In this document: positions 16,454 to 24,765 of the stretch, piece after piece
Layout of the letters: the number at the start of each line of letters is the position of its first letter
Position numbering within the stretch: position 1 is the stretch's first letter
NCBI RefSeq assembly: GCF_042682545.1
Contig: NZ_JBHUHQ010000015.1
From: Ornithinibacillus salinisoli
GTDB lineage: Bacteria; Bacillota; Bacilli; Bacillales; Amphibacillaceae
Reading direction: 5' to 3' (one strand)
DNA length: 64,000 nt
The notes under the pieces: generated by a model
The model's database searches: none
The model's input: only the letters and a program-made list of their open reading frames with translations
What the model was told of the DNA's origin: nothing
Program-made: the position numbers and the translations under genes

Positions 16454-17053
16454 CTATCTAATATCATTACCTAATTTTTTTATAAAATCTAACCAAGGTT
16501 CACTTCTTTTAAAATCACTTTTATTTTTTATCTTTTCACTAATAAATTTACTTTCTAATGTTTCCATTACCCCATTGTAATAGGATGTAATAGTTTGGCT
16601 ACTTTTTAATAGTTCTAATTCTTCTAGGCTAATTTCATGAATTATATTTTGGTCATAATTTTTACTTACTAATTTTTGATTAAGAATGTGAAGATTATTC
16701 TGCACTTCGATAAGTCTATATTCAGGAATCGAGGCATCCAATATTAATTCTTCTTCATCTATTATAAATTCGTTATAGTTGTTTTTAAAATCATTCAAAT
16801 GCTTAGAGGTTTGTAGTACATTAGTTTTTAAGACCTCTGACTTATTCAATGTTATTCTTTCGTTAGATATCACATCTTCTAATTCATTGTTTAATGATTT
16901 TATATTTATTGAAAATTGAGATAAATGATCAATGATACTATTTTTAATATACATTTCTTGTAAGCTATTATTATTTTTGTTAAGCATAATTAATGTGATT
17001 AACATAATTAATAAAGCAAATGTTAAGATTAAAATCCATTTAGTTTTTTTCAT
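16454..17053 (-). CDS. Unknown membrane-anchored helical protein
   Basis: Protein of 199 residues that I do not recognise. A single hydrophobic segment (about 5-24, MKKTKW then Ile/Leu/Met) acts as signal anchor; the rest is a hydrophilic, Asn/Lys/Glu/Ile-rich, largely helical domain with coiled-coil-like spacing of Leu and Ile, ending WLDFIKKLGNDIR. The start follows TTGGAGAGAA. The coding sequence is more AT-rich than its neighbours, which hints at recent acquisition or weak selection. It lies between the alanine symporter and the hut leader, with no functional link to either. Confidence 0.6.
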   Translation of the reverse strand: MKKTKWILILTFALLIMLITLIMLNKNNNSLQEMYIKNSIIDHLSQFSINIKSLNNELEDVISNERITLNKSEVLKTNVLQTSKHLNDFKNNYNEFIIDEEELILDASIPEYRLIEVQNNLHILNQKLVSKNYDQNIIHEISLEELELLKSSQTITSYYNGVMETLESKFISEKIKNKSDFKRSEPWLDFIKKLGNDIR

Positions 17054-17241
17054 TTATTTCTCTCCAAAAAAAATTTAAGTAATAGTTATATTATAACTAA
17101 TGCTAGTATAGTTTCATAGACACATCTTAGTTAGGTTAAAAGGCTATGGTCATATTCGAGAAGATCGAGAAGAAGTAACACATTCAGAACTACCACTATC
17201 ACCGATGCGCATAAAGAGAATCACTCTTCACTTTCTGTCTA

Positions 17242-17270
17242 TTGACCTAAAACAAGAAAACGCTTACACT
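17242..17270 (+). promoter_or_regulatory. hut promoter overlapped by a cre box
   Basis: TTGACC (17242-17247), a 17-nt spacer and TACACT (17265-17270) form a sigma-A type promoter. On the minus strand 17255-17268 reads TGTAAGCGTTTTCT, a perfect CcpA consensus, covering the spacer and most of the -10. Glucose repression of hut by CcpA is known in B. subtilis; a site placed here would block polymerase directly. Confidence 0.7.
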
Positions 17271-17308
17271 ATAAGTAAGAATATTAAAAACAATTTGAGG
17301 TGTCCATT

Positions 17309-17368
17309 ATGCGTTTATTTCATAAACAACGGAAAGAGAAGAATAAATCACAAGGAGGCTTGGTTTAA
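17309..17368 (+). CDS. Candidate hut leader peptide, 19 residues
   Basis: Between the hut promoter and hutH lies a 20-codon frame, MRLFHKQRKEKNKSQGGLV, preceded by TTTGAGGTG at 6-nt spacing. Its last codons and its stop lie in the 5' arm and loop of the intrinsic terminator at 17352-17390. A ribosome translating it would therefore disrupt that terminator. It is basic, has a single His codon, and resembles no protein I know. A leader-peptide role is an inference from position only. Confidence 0.45.
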   Translation: MRLFHKQRKEKNKSQGGLV

Positions 17369-17390
17369 AACCAAAGCCTCCTTTTACTTT
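17352..17390 (+). terminator. Intrinsic terminator in the hut leader (attenuator candidate)
   Basis: GGAGGCTTGGTTT pairs with AAACCAAAGCCTCC (one bulged A), followed by TTTTACTTT. It sits after the hut promoter and 45 nt before hutH, so hut expression would require read-through. In B. subtilis HutP antiterminates a similar leader; the NAG-triplet pattern bound by HutP is not evident here and no hutP gene is in the window. Confidence 0.75.
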
Positions 17391-17434
17391 GTATGCTTTA
17401 ACTTAGTAAAGCAATATTGTGGAGGTGCGTATAA

Positions 17435-18970
17435 ATGATTATGTTAACTGGTTCTACATTAACGTTAGACGATGTGAAGCAGATTGTGTATCACAATGAG
17501 GAAGTTGTATTAGCCAATGAATCGGTTCAAAACATACAAAAAAATCGGGAAACCGTAGAAAAATTGCTTACAGATAAGCAAACAATGTATGGGATTAACA
17601 CTGGTTTTGGAAAGTTTAGTGATGTGATTATCGAAGAAAGTGACTTAGATAAATTACAGTTAAATCTTATCTATTCCCACGCATGTGGTGTCGGTGAGCC
17701 TTTTTCAGAACACATTGTCCGAGCTATGCTGTTATTAAGAGCAAATGCATTAGCACAAGGTTACTCTGGGGTACGACCTGAGTTAGTTACGCAATTAATT
17801 AAATACTTGAATGCAGGTATACATCCAGTTATACCGCAGCAGGGATCGCTTGGAGCAAGCGGTGATTTAGCACCTTTATCTCACTTAGCGTTGGCTTTAT
17901 TAGGTGAGGGAGAAGTGATATACCGTGGAAAACGGATGGAAACTGGCGAGGCATTAGTTTCTATAGGAATTCATCCGATCACATTAAAGGCAAAAGAAGG
18001 TTTAGCGTTAATAAACGGAACGCAAGCAATGACAGCAACTGGTGTTGTTACGTATCTCGAAGTGGAAAAACTTCTCTATCAATCCGAGATGGTAGCAGCA
18101 ATAACATTAGAAGGATTACAAGGGATTATGGACGCCTTTGATCATGATCTGCACATGGTACGTGGACATCATGAACAAGTAGAAGTAGCTAAAAGAATCC
18201 GACAAATTTTAATAGATAGTGATCTTACTACAAATCAAGGTCAACTTCGGGTGCAAGACGCGTATTCCTTAAGATGTATCCCACAAGTTTTAGGATCATG
18301 CTGGCAAACAGTGCACTATGCAAAAGAAAAGCTAGAAACGGAAATCAATGCTGTAACCGATAATCCGCTTATTTTTTCGGAAGAGAATAAAGTAATTTCA
18401 GGCGGTAACTTCCATGGACAGCCAATTGCATTTGCGATGGACTTTTTAAAACTTGGTATCGCCGAAGTAGCGAACATCTCTGAACGAAGGACTGAGCGGT
18501 TAGTAAATCCTCAATTAAATGATTTACCCGCCTTTCTGAGTCCTAATCCTGGACTTGAATCAGGCGCGATGATTATGCAATATAGTGCTGCATCGCTTGT
18601 CTCGGAAAATAAAACATTAGCACATCCAGCGAGTGTAGACTCCATTCCGTCATCAGCAAATCAAGAGGATCATGTAAGTATGGGGACAATTGCAGCTAGA
18701 CATGCTTTACAAATGCTGCAAAATTCGAGAAGAGTAATTGCTATTGAATTAATTTGTGCGCTACAAGCGGTTGAATATCGAGGAATTAAACAGATGGCAA
18801 GTAGGACACGGGACTTTTATGAACTAGCACGTAAAATAGTTCCGAGTATTACGAAGGATCGTGTATTTTCAACCGACATCGAAAAGCTTACCAGATGGCT
18901 AAAGGAAGAAGAGGATAGTAACACGCAAATACGATTAAATAAAGGTGGGGTTATGCATGAGCAAAGTTGA
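17435..18970 (+). CDS. hutH: Histidine ammonia-lyase
   Basis: First enzyme of histidine utilisation, converting L-histidine to trans-urocanate and ammonia; 511 residues, the usual size. The A141-S142-G143 triad in GSLGASGDLAPLSHLAL forms the self-generated MIO electrophile. YGINTGFGKF near the N-terminus and the TDNPLIF region also match the family. GGAGGTG lies 9 nt before ATG 17435; ATG two codons later is an alternative. The end overlaps hutU by 14 nt, so the two are translationally coupled. It lies behind the cre-promoter, leader ORF and terminator described above. Confidence 0.95.
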   Translation: MIMLTGSTLTLDDVKQIVYHNEEVVLANESVQNIQKNRETVEKLLTDKQTMYGINTGFGKFSDVIIEESDLDKLQLNLIYSHACGVGEPFSEHIVRAMLLLRANALAQGYSGVRPELVTQLIKYLNAGIHPVIPQQGSLGASGDLAPLSHLALALLGEGEVIYRGKRMETGEALVSIGIHPITLKAKEGLALINGTQAMTATGVVTYLEVEKLLYQSEMVAAITLEGLQGIMDAFDHDLHMVRGHHEQVEVAKRIRQILIDSDLTTNQGQLRVQDAYSLRCIPQVLGSCWQTVHYAKEKLETEINAVTDNPLIFSEENKVISGGNFHGQPIAFAMDFLKLGIAEVANISERRTERLVNPQLNDLPAFLSPNPGLESGAMIMQYSAASLVSENKTLAHPASVDSIPSSANQEDHVSMGTIAARHALQMLQNSRRVIAIELICALQAVEYRGIKQMASRTRDFYELARKIVPSITKDRVFSTDIEKLTRWLKEEEDSNTQIRLNKGGVMHEQS

Positions 18971-20609
18971 TGTTAGAGCAAAAAAAGGATTGGAGCTAGA
19001 GTGTAAGGGTTGGGAACAGGAAGCGGCACTACGGATGCTTTATAACAACTTAGATCCGGAAGTTGCGGAAAAACCAGAAGAGCTCGTCGTCTATGGTGGG
19101 ATTGGCAAAGCTGCACGAAATTGGGAAGCATTCCATGCCATTGAAAAGACATTACGTAATTTGGAAAACGACGAAACAATGCTTATTCAATCAGGAAAAC
19201 CAGTAGGCGTTTTTAAAACCCACAAGCATGCACCACGTGTACTTCTATCAAATTCTGTATTAGTACCAAAATGGGCAAACTGGGATCACTTCCATGAACT
19301 TGATAAAAAGGGCTTAATCATGTATGGACAAATGACTGCGGGAAGTTGGATATATATCGGTACCCAAGGAATTCTACAAGGAACCTATGAAACTTTCTCA
19401 GCAGTAGCAAAGAAGCATTTTGGGGGCTCTTTAAGAGGGACGATCACTTTAACAGCAGGACTTGGCGGTATGGGAGGGGCACAGCCACTTGCAGTTACGA
19501 TGAACGAGGGAGTCGTCATCGCCGTTGAAGTGGATCGTACTAGAATCGACAAACGGTTGCAAACAAAATACTGTGATGTCATGACCGAAAGCATTGATGA
19601 AGCTATAAAACTAGCAAATGAAGCAAAAGAGGCAGGAAAACCGCTATCTATTGCACTGCTCGGAAATGCAGCCGAAGTTCATCACCAGTTGCTTCAAAAA
19701 AATACTCCAATAGATATTGTAACCGATCAGACATCAGCACATGATCCATTGAATGGGTATATTCCAGTGGGATATTCTGTTCGTGAAGCGGAAGAATTAC
19801 GAGAAGACAATCCGGATATGTACGTCAAGTTAGCCAAACAAAGTATGGCGAAACATGTAGATGCTATGCTCCAATATCAACAAAGAGGTTCGATCGTTTT
19901 CGACTATGGAAACAATATCCGACAAGTTGCTCAAGATGAAGGAGTTTCAAATGCGTTTGATTTTCCAGGATTCGTTCCCGCCTATATTCGTCCGTTATTT
20001 TGTGAAGGAAAAGGACCATTTCGCTGGGCAGCTTTATCTGGTGATCCAGAAGATATTTATCGAACAGATCAACTAATCAAAGAGCTCTTTCCAGAAAATG
20101 AAGCATTGCTTCGCTGGATTGAAATGGCCCAAGAGCGTATTTCCTTCCAAGGTTTGCCTTCACGAATTTGTTGGCTAGGTTACGGAGAGCGTGTGAAGAT
20201 GGGGCTTGCGATAAACGAATTAGTACGAAAAGGGGAACTAAAAGCACCAATTGTTATTGGTCGTGATCATTTAGATTGTGGTTCGGTAGCGTCACCTAAC
20301 CGTGAAACAGAAGGAATGAAGGATGGTAGTGATGCGGTTGCGGACTGGGCGGTGTTAAATGCATTAATCAATACGGCTGCAGGAGGCTCCTGGATATCAT
20401 TCCATCATGGAGGCGGTGTCGGAATGGGATATTCCTTACATGCTGGCATGGTAGCGGTTGCTGATGGAACTGATTTAGCCCAGGAAAGATTAGAACGAGT
20501 ATTGACAACAGACCCAGGAATGGGAATTATACGTCATGCAGATGCAGGCTATGAAACAGCAAACCAATTTGCTGAAACACATGATATTACCATACCAATG
20601 AAAAAATAG
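18957..20609 (+). CDS. hutU: Urocanate hydratase (urocanase)
   Basis: Second enzyme of the hut pathway, turning urocanate into 4-imidazolone-5-propionate with tightly bound NAD+; 550 residues. Family landmarks include YGQMTAGSWIYIGTQGI (about 124-140), the Gly-rich LTAGLGGMGGAQP NAD-binding loop (about 165-177) and DHLDCGSVASPNRETEGM with the conserved active-site cysteine. I choose ATG 18957, behind AAAGGTGGGG, rather than the GTG at 18945. It overlaps hutH and is followed 15 nt later by hutI. Confidence 0.95.
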   Translation: MSKVDVRAKKGLELECKGWEQEAALRMLYNNLDPEVAEKPEELVVYGGIGKAARNWEAFHAIEKTLRNLENDETMLIQSGKPVGVFKTHKHAPRVLLSNSVLVPKWANWDHFHELDKKGLIMYGQMTAGSWIYIGTQGILQGTYETFSAVAKKHFGGSLRGTITLTAGLGGMGGAQPLAVTMNEGVVIAVEVDRTRIDKRLQTKYCDVMTESIDEAIKLANEAKEAGKPLSIALLGNAAEVHHQLLQKNTPIDIVTDQTSAHDPLNGYIPVGYSVREAEELREDNPDMYVKLAKQSMAKHVDAMLQYQQRGSIVFDYGNNIRQVAQDEGVSNAFDFPGFVPAYIRPLFCEGKGPFRWAALSGDPEDIYRTDQLIKELFPENEALLRWIEMAQERISFQGLPSRICWLGYGERVKMGLAINELVRKGELKAPIVIGRDHLDCGSVASPNRETEGMKDGSDAVADWAVLNALINTAAGGSWISFHHGGGVGMGYSLHAGMVAVADGTDLAQERLERVLTTDPGMGIIRHADAGYETANQFAETHDITIPMKK

Positions 20610-20624
20610 GAGGGAGAGAGGAGT

Positions 20625-21878
20625 ATGCAAGTCGATATTCTAATTACAAATATTGGGCAACTACTTCCAATGGATAAGAAAGGACCTGTACGAGGTGCTG
20701 ACATGAATGACTTAACTGTTTGGGAAGATGCAGCCCTTGGAATAAAAGGAAATCAAGTAGCCTGGATTGGTGCAATGGATGAGACGGATCAGGTAGAAGC
20801 AGATGAAGTAATATCTGCTCATGGAAAACTAGTAACACCAGGACTTGTTGAGCCTCATACACACCTTGTATTTGGTGGATCAAGAGAGAAAGAAATGGCA
20901 CTCAAACAAAAAGGAGTACCTTATCTGGATATTTTAAAACAGGGCGGAGGAATATTATCAACAGTTCGATCGACACAAGAAGCAACTCACGAAGAATTAG
21001 TTGATAAAGCGTTATTTCATTTAGATCGGATGGCCATGCATGGTATTACAACAATGGAGGCAAAGAGTGGTTATGGCTTAGATCGAGAGACAGAACTTAA
21101 GCAGTTAAAGGTTGCTAAAGAGGTGAGTGATAAACATCCATTAGATCTTGTCTCGACTTTCCTTGGTGCACATGCAATTCCTCCGAGCTACAAAGATAAT
21201 CCGGATGCTTTCCTTGATCATATGGCTGATTTGTTTGATGAGATTAAATCAGAAAACCTAGCAGAATTTGTAGATATTTTCACAGAAACGGGCGTATTCA
21301 CGGTGGAACAATCGAGAAGGTATTTACAAAAGGCAAAAGAAAAAGGCTTTAGAGTAAAAGTTCATGCAGATGAAATCGATCCATTAGGTGGAACAGAACT
21401 AGCGGTAGAAGTTGGTGCAATAAGTGGGGATCATCTAGCTGTTACCTCAGACGAAGGTATTAAGCAGCTTGCTAATTCTGATACAATCGGTGTTATTTTA
21501 CCAGGTACTAGCTTTTACCTCGGAAAAGAGACGTATGCAAGAGCACGTGAGATGATCGATGCAGGTGCAGCCGTTTCTATCTCAACTGATTTTAATCCGG
21601 GTAGCTGTGTTACAGAGAATTTGCAGTTAATTATGTCAATCGCAGCTTTAAAGCTAAAAATGTCTCCTGAAGAAATTTGGCATGCTGTAACCGTAAATGC
21701 CGCACATGCCATTGGACGAGGGAATGAAGCGGGATCAATAACAATTGGGAGAAAAGCGGATATTGTTATATGGGATGCGCCAAACTATATGTATATTCCG
21801 TATCACTATGGTGTAAACCATGTAAATACGGTTATTAAAAATGGGAATGTTTTATTTCAAAGGCAGGAGATTCGATGA
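20625..21878 (+). CDS. hutI: Imidazolonepropionase
   Basis: Third enzyme of the pathway, an amidohydrolase opening the imidazolone ring to N-formimidoyl-glutamate; 417 residues. Metal-ligand motifs seen: EPHTHLVFGGSRE (about 77-89), KVHADEIDP (about 245-253), the Gly-Asp-His region SGDHLAVTSDEG, and STDFNPGSC near the C-terminal third. The start has AGGAGGGAGAG upstream. It overlaps hutG by 4 nt (ATGA), which fits translational coupling. Confidence 0.95.
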   Translation: MQVDILITNIGQLLPMDKKGPVRGADMNDLTVWEDAALGIKGNQVAWIGAMDETDQVEADEVISAHGKLVTPGLVEPHTHLVFGGSREKEMALKQKGVPYLDILKQGGGILSTVRSTQEATHEELVDKALFHLDRMAMHGITTMEAKSGYGLDRETELKQLKVAKEVSDKHPLDLVSTFLGAHAIPPSYKDNPDAFLDHMADLFDEIKSENLAEFVDIFTETGVFTVEQSRRYLQKAKEKGFRVKVHADEIDPLGGTELAVEVGAISGDHLAVTSDEGIKQLANSDTIGVILPGTSFYLGKETYARAREMIDAGAAVSISTDFNPGSCVTENLQLIMSIAALKLKMSPEEIWHAVTVNAAHAIGRGNEAGSITIGRKADIVIWDAPNYMYIPYHYGVNHVNTVIKNGNVLFQRQEIR

Positions 21879-22819
21879 CTAAGATCCGTCACTTAATGCC
21901 TGCTGGAGAAGCTATTTTTAAAGATCGGTACACAACAAAAGCAAAGGATTTATTAAAACCATGGCGACATGGTAAACATGAGGAATTTGGCTTGGTGGGA
22001 TTACCTTTATCCAAATCATCTATCAGCCATTCAGGAGCATCGTTTGCCCCAGGAGCGATTCGTAGTGCAATGCAAAGCTATACCAATTATTCAGGGGAAA
22101 CGGAAGCAGAGTTATCAAAACCAATCTTAGATTTCGGTGATTTATATATGGATCCGACTGACATAATAGGAAATCAGCAACGATTACAGGAGGGGCTAAC
22201 CGATATTTATGCAACGGGAGCAGCAAAAAATTGGATCATGCTTGGGGGCGATCATTCTGTAAGCTATGCAGCTATCAAAGCATTTTCGGAAACGTATAAA
22301 TCAGTTGGCATCATTCAGTTTGATGCTCACCATGATCTACGAAACACGGAAGATGGAGGTCCAACAAATGGGACCCCGTTTCGTAGATTATTGGAGGATA
22401 AGATTATACAAGGGGAAAATTTAGTACAAATCGGTATTCGTGATTTTACTAATGCAAAGGCATATCATAATTATGCGAAAGAGAATGGCGTTGTTGTATA
22501 TACGATGGCGGATGTGCATCACAGTGGAGTAAGAGAAATTTTACGACAAGAGGTTGAGCGATTAAAACAACAAGTTGATGTTATTTATATTTCTCTTGAT
22601 ATGGATGTACTTGATCAAGCCTTTGCTCCAGGGTGCCCAGCAATTGGGCCAGGTGGGATGGATAGTTATACCCTATTAGATGGGATCTTTTTAGCGGCAA
22701 CATATCACGAGGTCATGGCGATGGATATCGTGGAGATAGATCCAACTATTGATGTTCGAAACATGACAAGTCGTGTGGCTGCAAATGCGATTTTGCAGTT
22801 TATGAAAGGTAAAATATAA
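21875..22819 (+). CDS. hutG: Formimidoylglutamase
   Basis: Last enzyme of this hut branch, hydrolysing N-formimidoyl-glutamate to glutamate and formamide; 314 residues of the arginase/ureohydrolase fold. The binuclear-manganese motifs are present: GGDHSVSYAA (about 123-132), FDAHHDLR (about 148-155) and SLDMDVLD (about 243-250). Gene order H-U-I-G is complete for the four steps; hutP and the permease hutM found in B. subtilis are not in this window. A hairpin follows immediately. Confidence 0.93.
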   Translation: MTKIRHLMPAGEAIFKDRYTTKAKDLLKPWRHGKHEEFGLVGLPLSKSSISHSGASFAPGAIRSAMQSYTNYSGETEAELSKPILDFGDLYMDPTDIIGNQQRLQEGLTDIYATGAAKNWIMLGGDHSVSYAAIKAFSETYKSVGIIQFDAHHDLRNTEDGGPTNGTPFRRLLEDKIIQGENLVQIGIRDFTNAKAYHNYAKENGVVVYTMADVHHSGVREILRQEVERLKQQVDVIYISLDMDVLDQAFAPGCPAIGPGGMDSYTLLDGIFLAATYHEVMAMDIVEIDPTIDVRNMTSRVAANAILQFMKGKI

Positions 22820-22820
22820 A

Positions 22821-22846
22821 AGAGGACTGTTTGTAAACAGCCCTCT
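22821..22846 (-). terminator. Hairpin between hutG and the HxlR gene
   Basis: AGAGGACTGTTT and AAACAGCCCTCT pair across a short loop. On the plus strand the following T-run is interrupted (GAAGATTATTTTTT); on the minus strand it is followed by TTTATATTTT. It probably stops transcription from both sides. Confidence 0.65.
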
Positions 22847-22851
22847 GAAGA

Positions 22852-23187
22852 TTATTTTTTGATTGCTTGATCTTTTACTTCTTCTGCAGTGATCCAGACA
22901 TCAGACCAATTTTGGATTTCTTGAATGACTGGTTTTAATGCTTCTCCTTTTTCTGTTAAGGAGTATTCAATTCGAACTGGGAATTCGGAATATATATTAC
23001 GTTCAACGATGCCTTCTTTTTCGAGCATTTTTAACCGATCAGAGAGTAATCTTCCACTAATTGGCAAATCAGCTTCCATTTCAGAAAACCGTTTTTTGCC
23101 ATGTAGAAGCTCTGACAATATTAGGCCAACCCAACGTTTGCTGATTAGCTGCATCGCTTTTTCAAATCGTGGACATAAATCACTCAT
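22852..23187 (-). CDS. HxlR-family regulator resembling redox sensor YodB
   Basis: Winged-helix regulator of 111 residues. The HxlR pattern CPRFEKAMQLISKRWVGLI (5-23), the recognition region GRLLSDRLKMLEKEGIVER, and the wing YSLTEKGEAL are clear. A single conserved cysteine (C5) stands exactly where YodB and CatR of B. subtilis carry the thiol that senses quinones and diamide. GAGGTG is 6 nt before ATG 23187; the frame is open 11 codons further upstream without a binding site. It faces the aminopeptidase gene, and a YodB-box-like repeat lies at 23231. The target genes are inferred, not shown. Confidence 0.8.
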   Translation of the reverse strand: MSDLCPRFEKAMQLISKRWVGLILSELLHGKKRFSEMEADLPISGRLLSDRLKMLEKEGIVERNIYSEFPVRIEYSLTEKGEALKPVIQEIQNWSDVWITAEEVKDQAIKK

Positions 23188-23230
23188 CATTTTCACCTCG
23201 TTAGTCGAAGGATCGTTCAAGTATAATAAC

Positions 23231-23243
23231 TTACAAAAAGTAA
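23231..23243. promoter_or_regulatory. YodB-box-like inverted repeat
   Basis: TTACAAAAAGTAA is an inverted repeat 44 nt upstream of the HxlR gene start. Read on the minus strand it is TTACTTTTTGTAAGT, close to the TTACTATTTGTAAGT-like operator I remember for YodB. Autoregulation is a reasonable inference. Confidence 0.4.
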
Positions 23244-23401
23244 CTCTTTATTTTATAATAGCACAACCCTATTAACGTGTAAAATAGTACAAAGATCGAG
23301 CAGCGATAGAAACTTTGCACAATTAGGAAAAGTTAGTTGGAAAATTTACTTGTTTGTGGAATAATAACGGTATACGAAATAATTTTAATGGAGGTTTATC
23401 A

Positions 23402-24646
23402 ATGGTATCTCAACAAACACAAGAAAAATACGCAGAATTAGCATTACGCACTGGCGTTAATTTACAAAAAGGACAAGCACTAATGATTAATGCTCCACTT
23501 GAGGGTGCAGAATTTACGAAAATGGTTGTTCGTAAGGCATATGAAATAGGAGCAAAGGACGTACATATTAATTGGGTAGATGATGAATTAACCTTGTTAA
23601 AATATGAAAATGCTCCGGATGAGGTAATTGCTGATTATCCAGAGTGGAAAGTAAAACTTCATGATACATTTGCTGAGGATGGAGCTGCGGTATTAAATAT
23701 CCGTTCGACCAATCCGGATTTATTAAAAGATATTGATCCAACACGTGTAGCGAAAGCAAACAAAGCGGCTGCGCAAGCGATGAAGAATTTCCGTAAATAT
23801 ACGATGAATGACAAAATTACATGGTCAATCATTTCCATTCCGACGGGAGAATGGTCACAAAAGATTTTCCCTGACAAGACGCGTGAAGATGCAATCGAAA
23901 GTCTTTGGGAAGCAATTGTGAAAATTGTTCGTGTGGATCAAGAAGATCCCATCGCAGCTTGGGATGCACATAATGAAACACTGAAAACTGCACGTGAAAT
24001 ATTAAATGACAAAAATTATAAGAAATTAGTCTTTAAAGCGCCTGGTACAGAGTTAGAAATGGAACTTCCAGAAGGCCACATTTGGAAAGGTGGATCTGCT
24101 GTTTCTGAAAAAGGCATTACCTTTAATCCAAACATGCCTACAGAAGAAGTATTCTCTATGCCTCATAAATATGGTGTAAATGGTACAGTTTCTAGTACGA
24201 AGCCTTTAAACTATGGTGGAAGTCTAATTGACAACTTTACGTTAACCTTTAAAGATGGGAAGGTTGTTGATTTTAAAGCGGAACAAGGTGAAGATACACT
24301 GAAGCATTTATTGGAAACGGATGAAGGGGCGAGACGTTTAGGTGAAATTGCACTTGTACCACACGAGTCACCAGTATCTCAATCCGGATTAATTTTCTAT
24401 AATACTTTATTTGATGAAAATGCATCTGTTCACATCGCACTTGGTAAGGCATATCCTACAAATATTAAGGATGGTTCTGGTATGAGTGAGGAAGAGTTAG
24501 ATAAGCATGGTGTAAATGATAGCTTAACACATGTTGATTTCATGATTGGTTCTGAAAAACTGGACATCGATGGTGTTAAAGCTGATGGAACGAGCGAAGC
24601 AGTATTCCGTAGCGGAACTTGGGCTTTAGATGTGAAAAATAAATAA
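23402..24646 (+). CDS. ampS: M29-family metallo-aminopeptidase
   Basis: Cytoplasmic aminopeptidase of 414 residues, the usual size for the thermophilic-aminopeptidase/AmpS/PepS family, which uses two metal ions. Visible family signatures: LRTGVNLQKGQAL near the N-terminus, the GPSE-equivalent region LPEGHIWKGGS, the NMPTEEVFSMP motif, and the C-terminal HVDFMIGSEKLDIDG with the conserved His and Asp. GGAGG at 23391-23395 defines ATG 23402; the in-frame start 16 codons upstream has no site. It is divergent from the redox regulator gene, which may or may not control it. Confidence 0.88.
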   Translation: MVSQQTQEKYAELALRTGVNLQKGQALMINAPLEGAEFTKMVVRKAYEIGAKDVHINWVDDELTLLKYENAPDEVIADYPEWKVKLHDTFAEDGAAVLNIRSTNPDLLKDIDPTRVAKANKAAAQAMKNFRKYTMNDKITWSIISIPTGEWSQKIFPDKTREDAIESLWEAIVKIVRVDQEDPIAAWDAHNETLKTAREILNDKNYKKLVFKAPGTELEMELPEGHIWKGGSAVSEKGITFNPNMPTEEVFSMPHKYGVNGTVSSTKPLNYGGSLIDNFTLTFKDGKVVDFKAEQGEDTLKHLLETDEGARRLGEIALVPHESPVSQSGLIFYNTLFDENASVHIALGKAYPTNIKDGSGMSEEELDKHGVNDSLTHVDFMIGSEKLDIDGVKADGTSEAVFRSGTWALDVKNK

Positions 24647-24663
24647 GTAAGGTGATCCACGAA

Positions 24664-24702
24664 AAAAAGCAGGGGAATTTTTATATATTCTCCTGCTTTT
24701 AT
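24664..24702. terminator. Bidirectional terminator between ampS and recQ
   Basis: AAAAGCAGGGGAAT pairs with ATTCTCCTGCTTTT, with T-runs on both strands. Confidence 0.8.
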
Positions 24703-24765
24703 TATGATATTTTGATAGCTATTCCGTGTATGAAGGGCAAATCACCTATCAGAATTCAAACGTAT

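Noticed and set aside
17270..17434. HutP-binding antiterminator as in B. subtilis
   Set aside because: The regular UAG/NAG triplet pattern was not found in the leader and hutP is not adjacent, so I did not annotate it.
17205..17438. 77-codon plus-strand frame in the hut leader
   Set aside because: It overlaps the hut promoter, cre box, leader ORF and terminator, and has no ribosome binding site.
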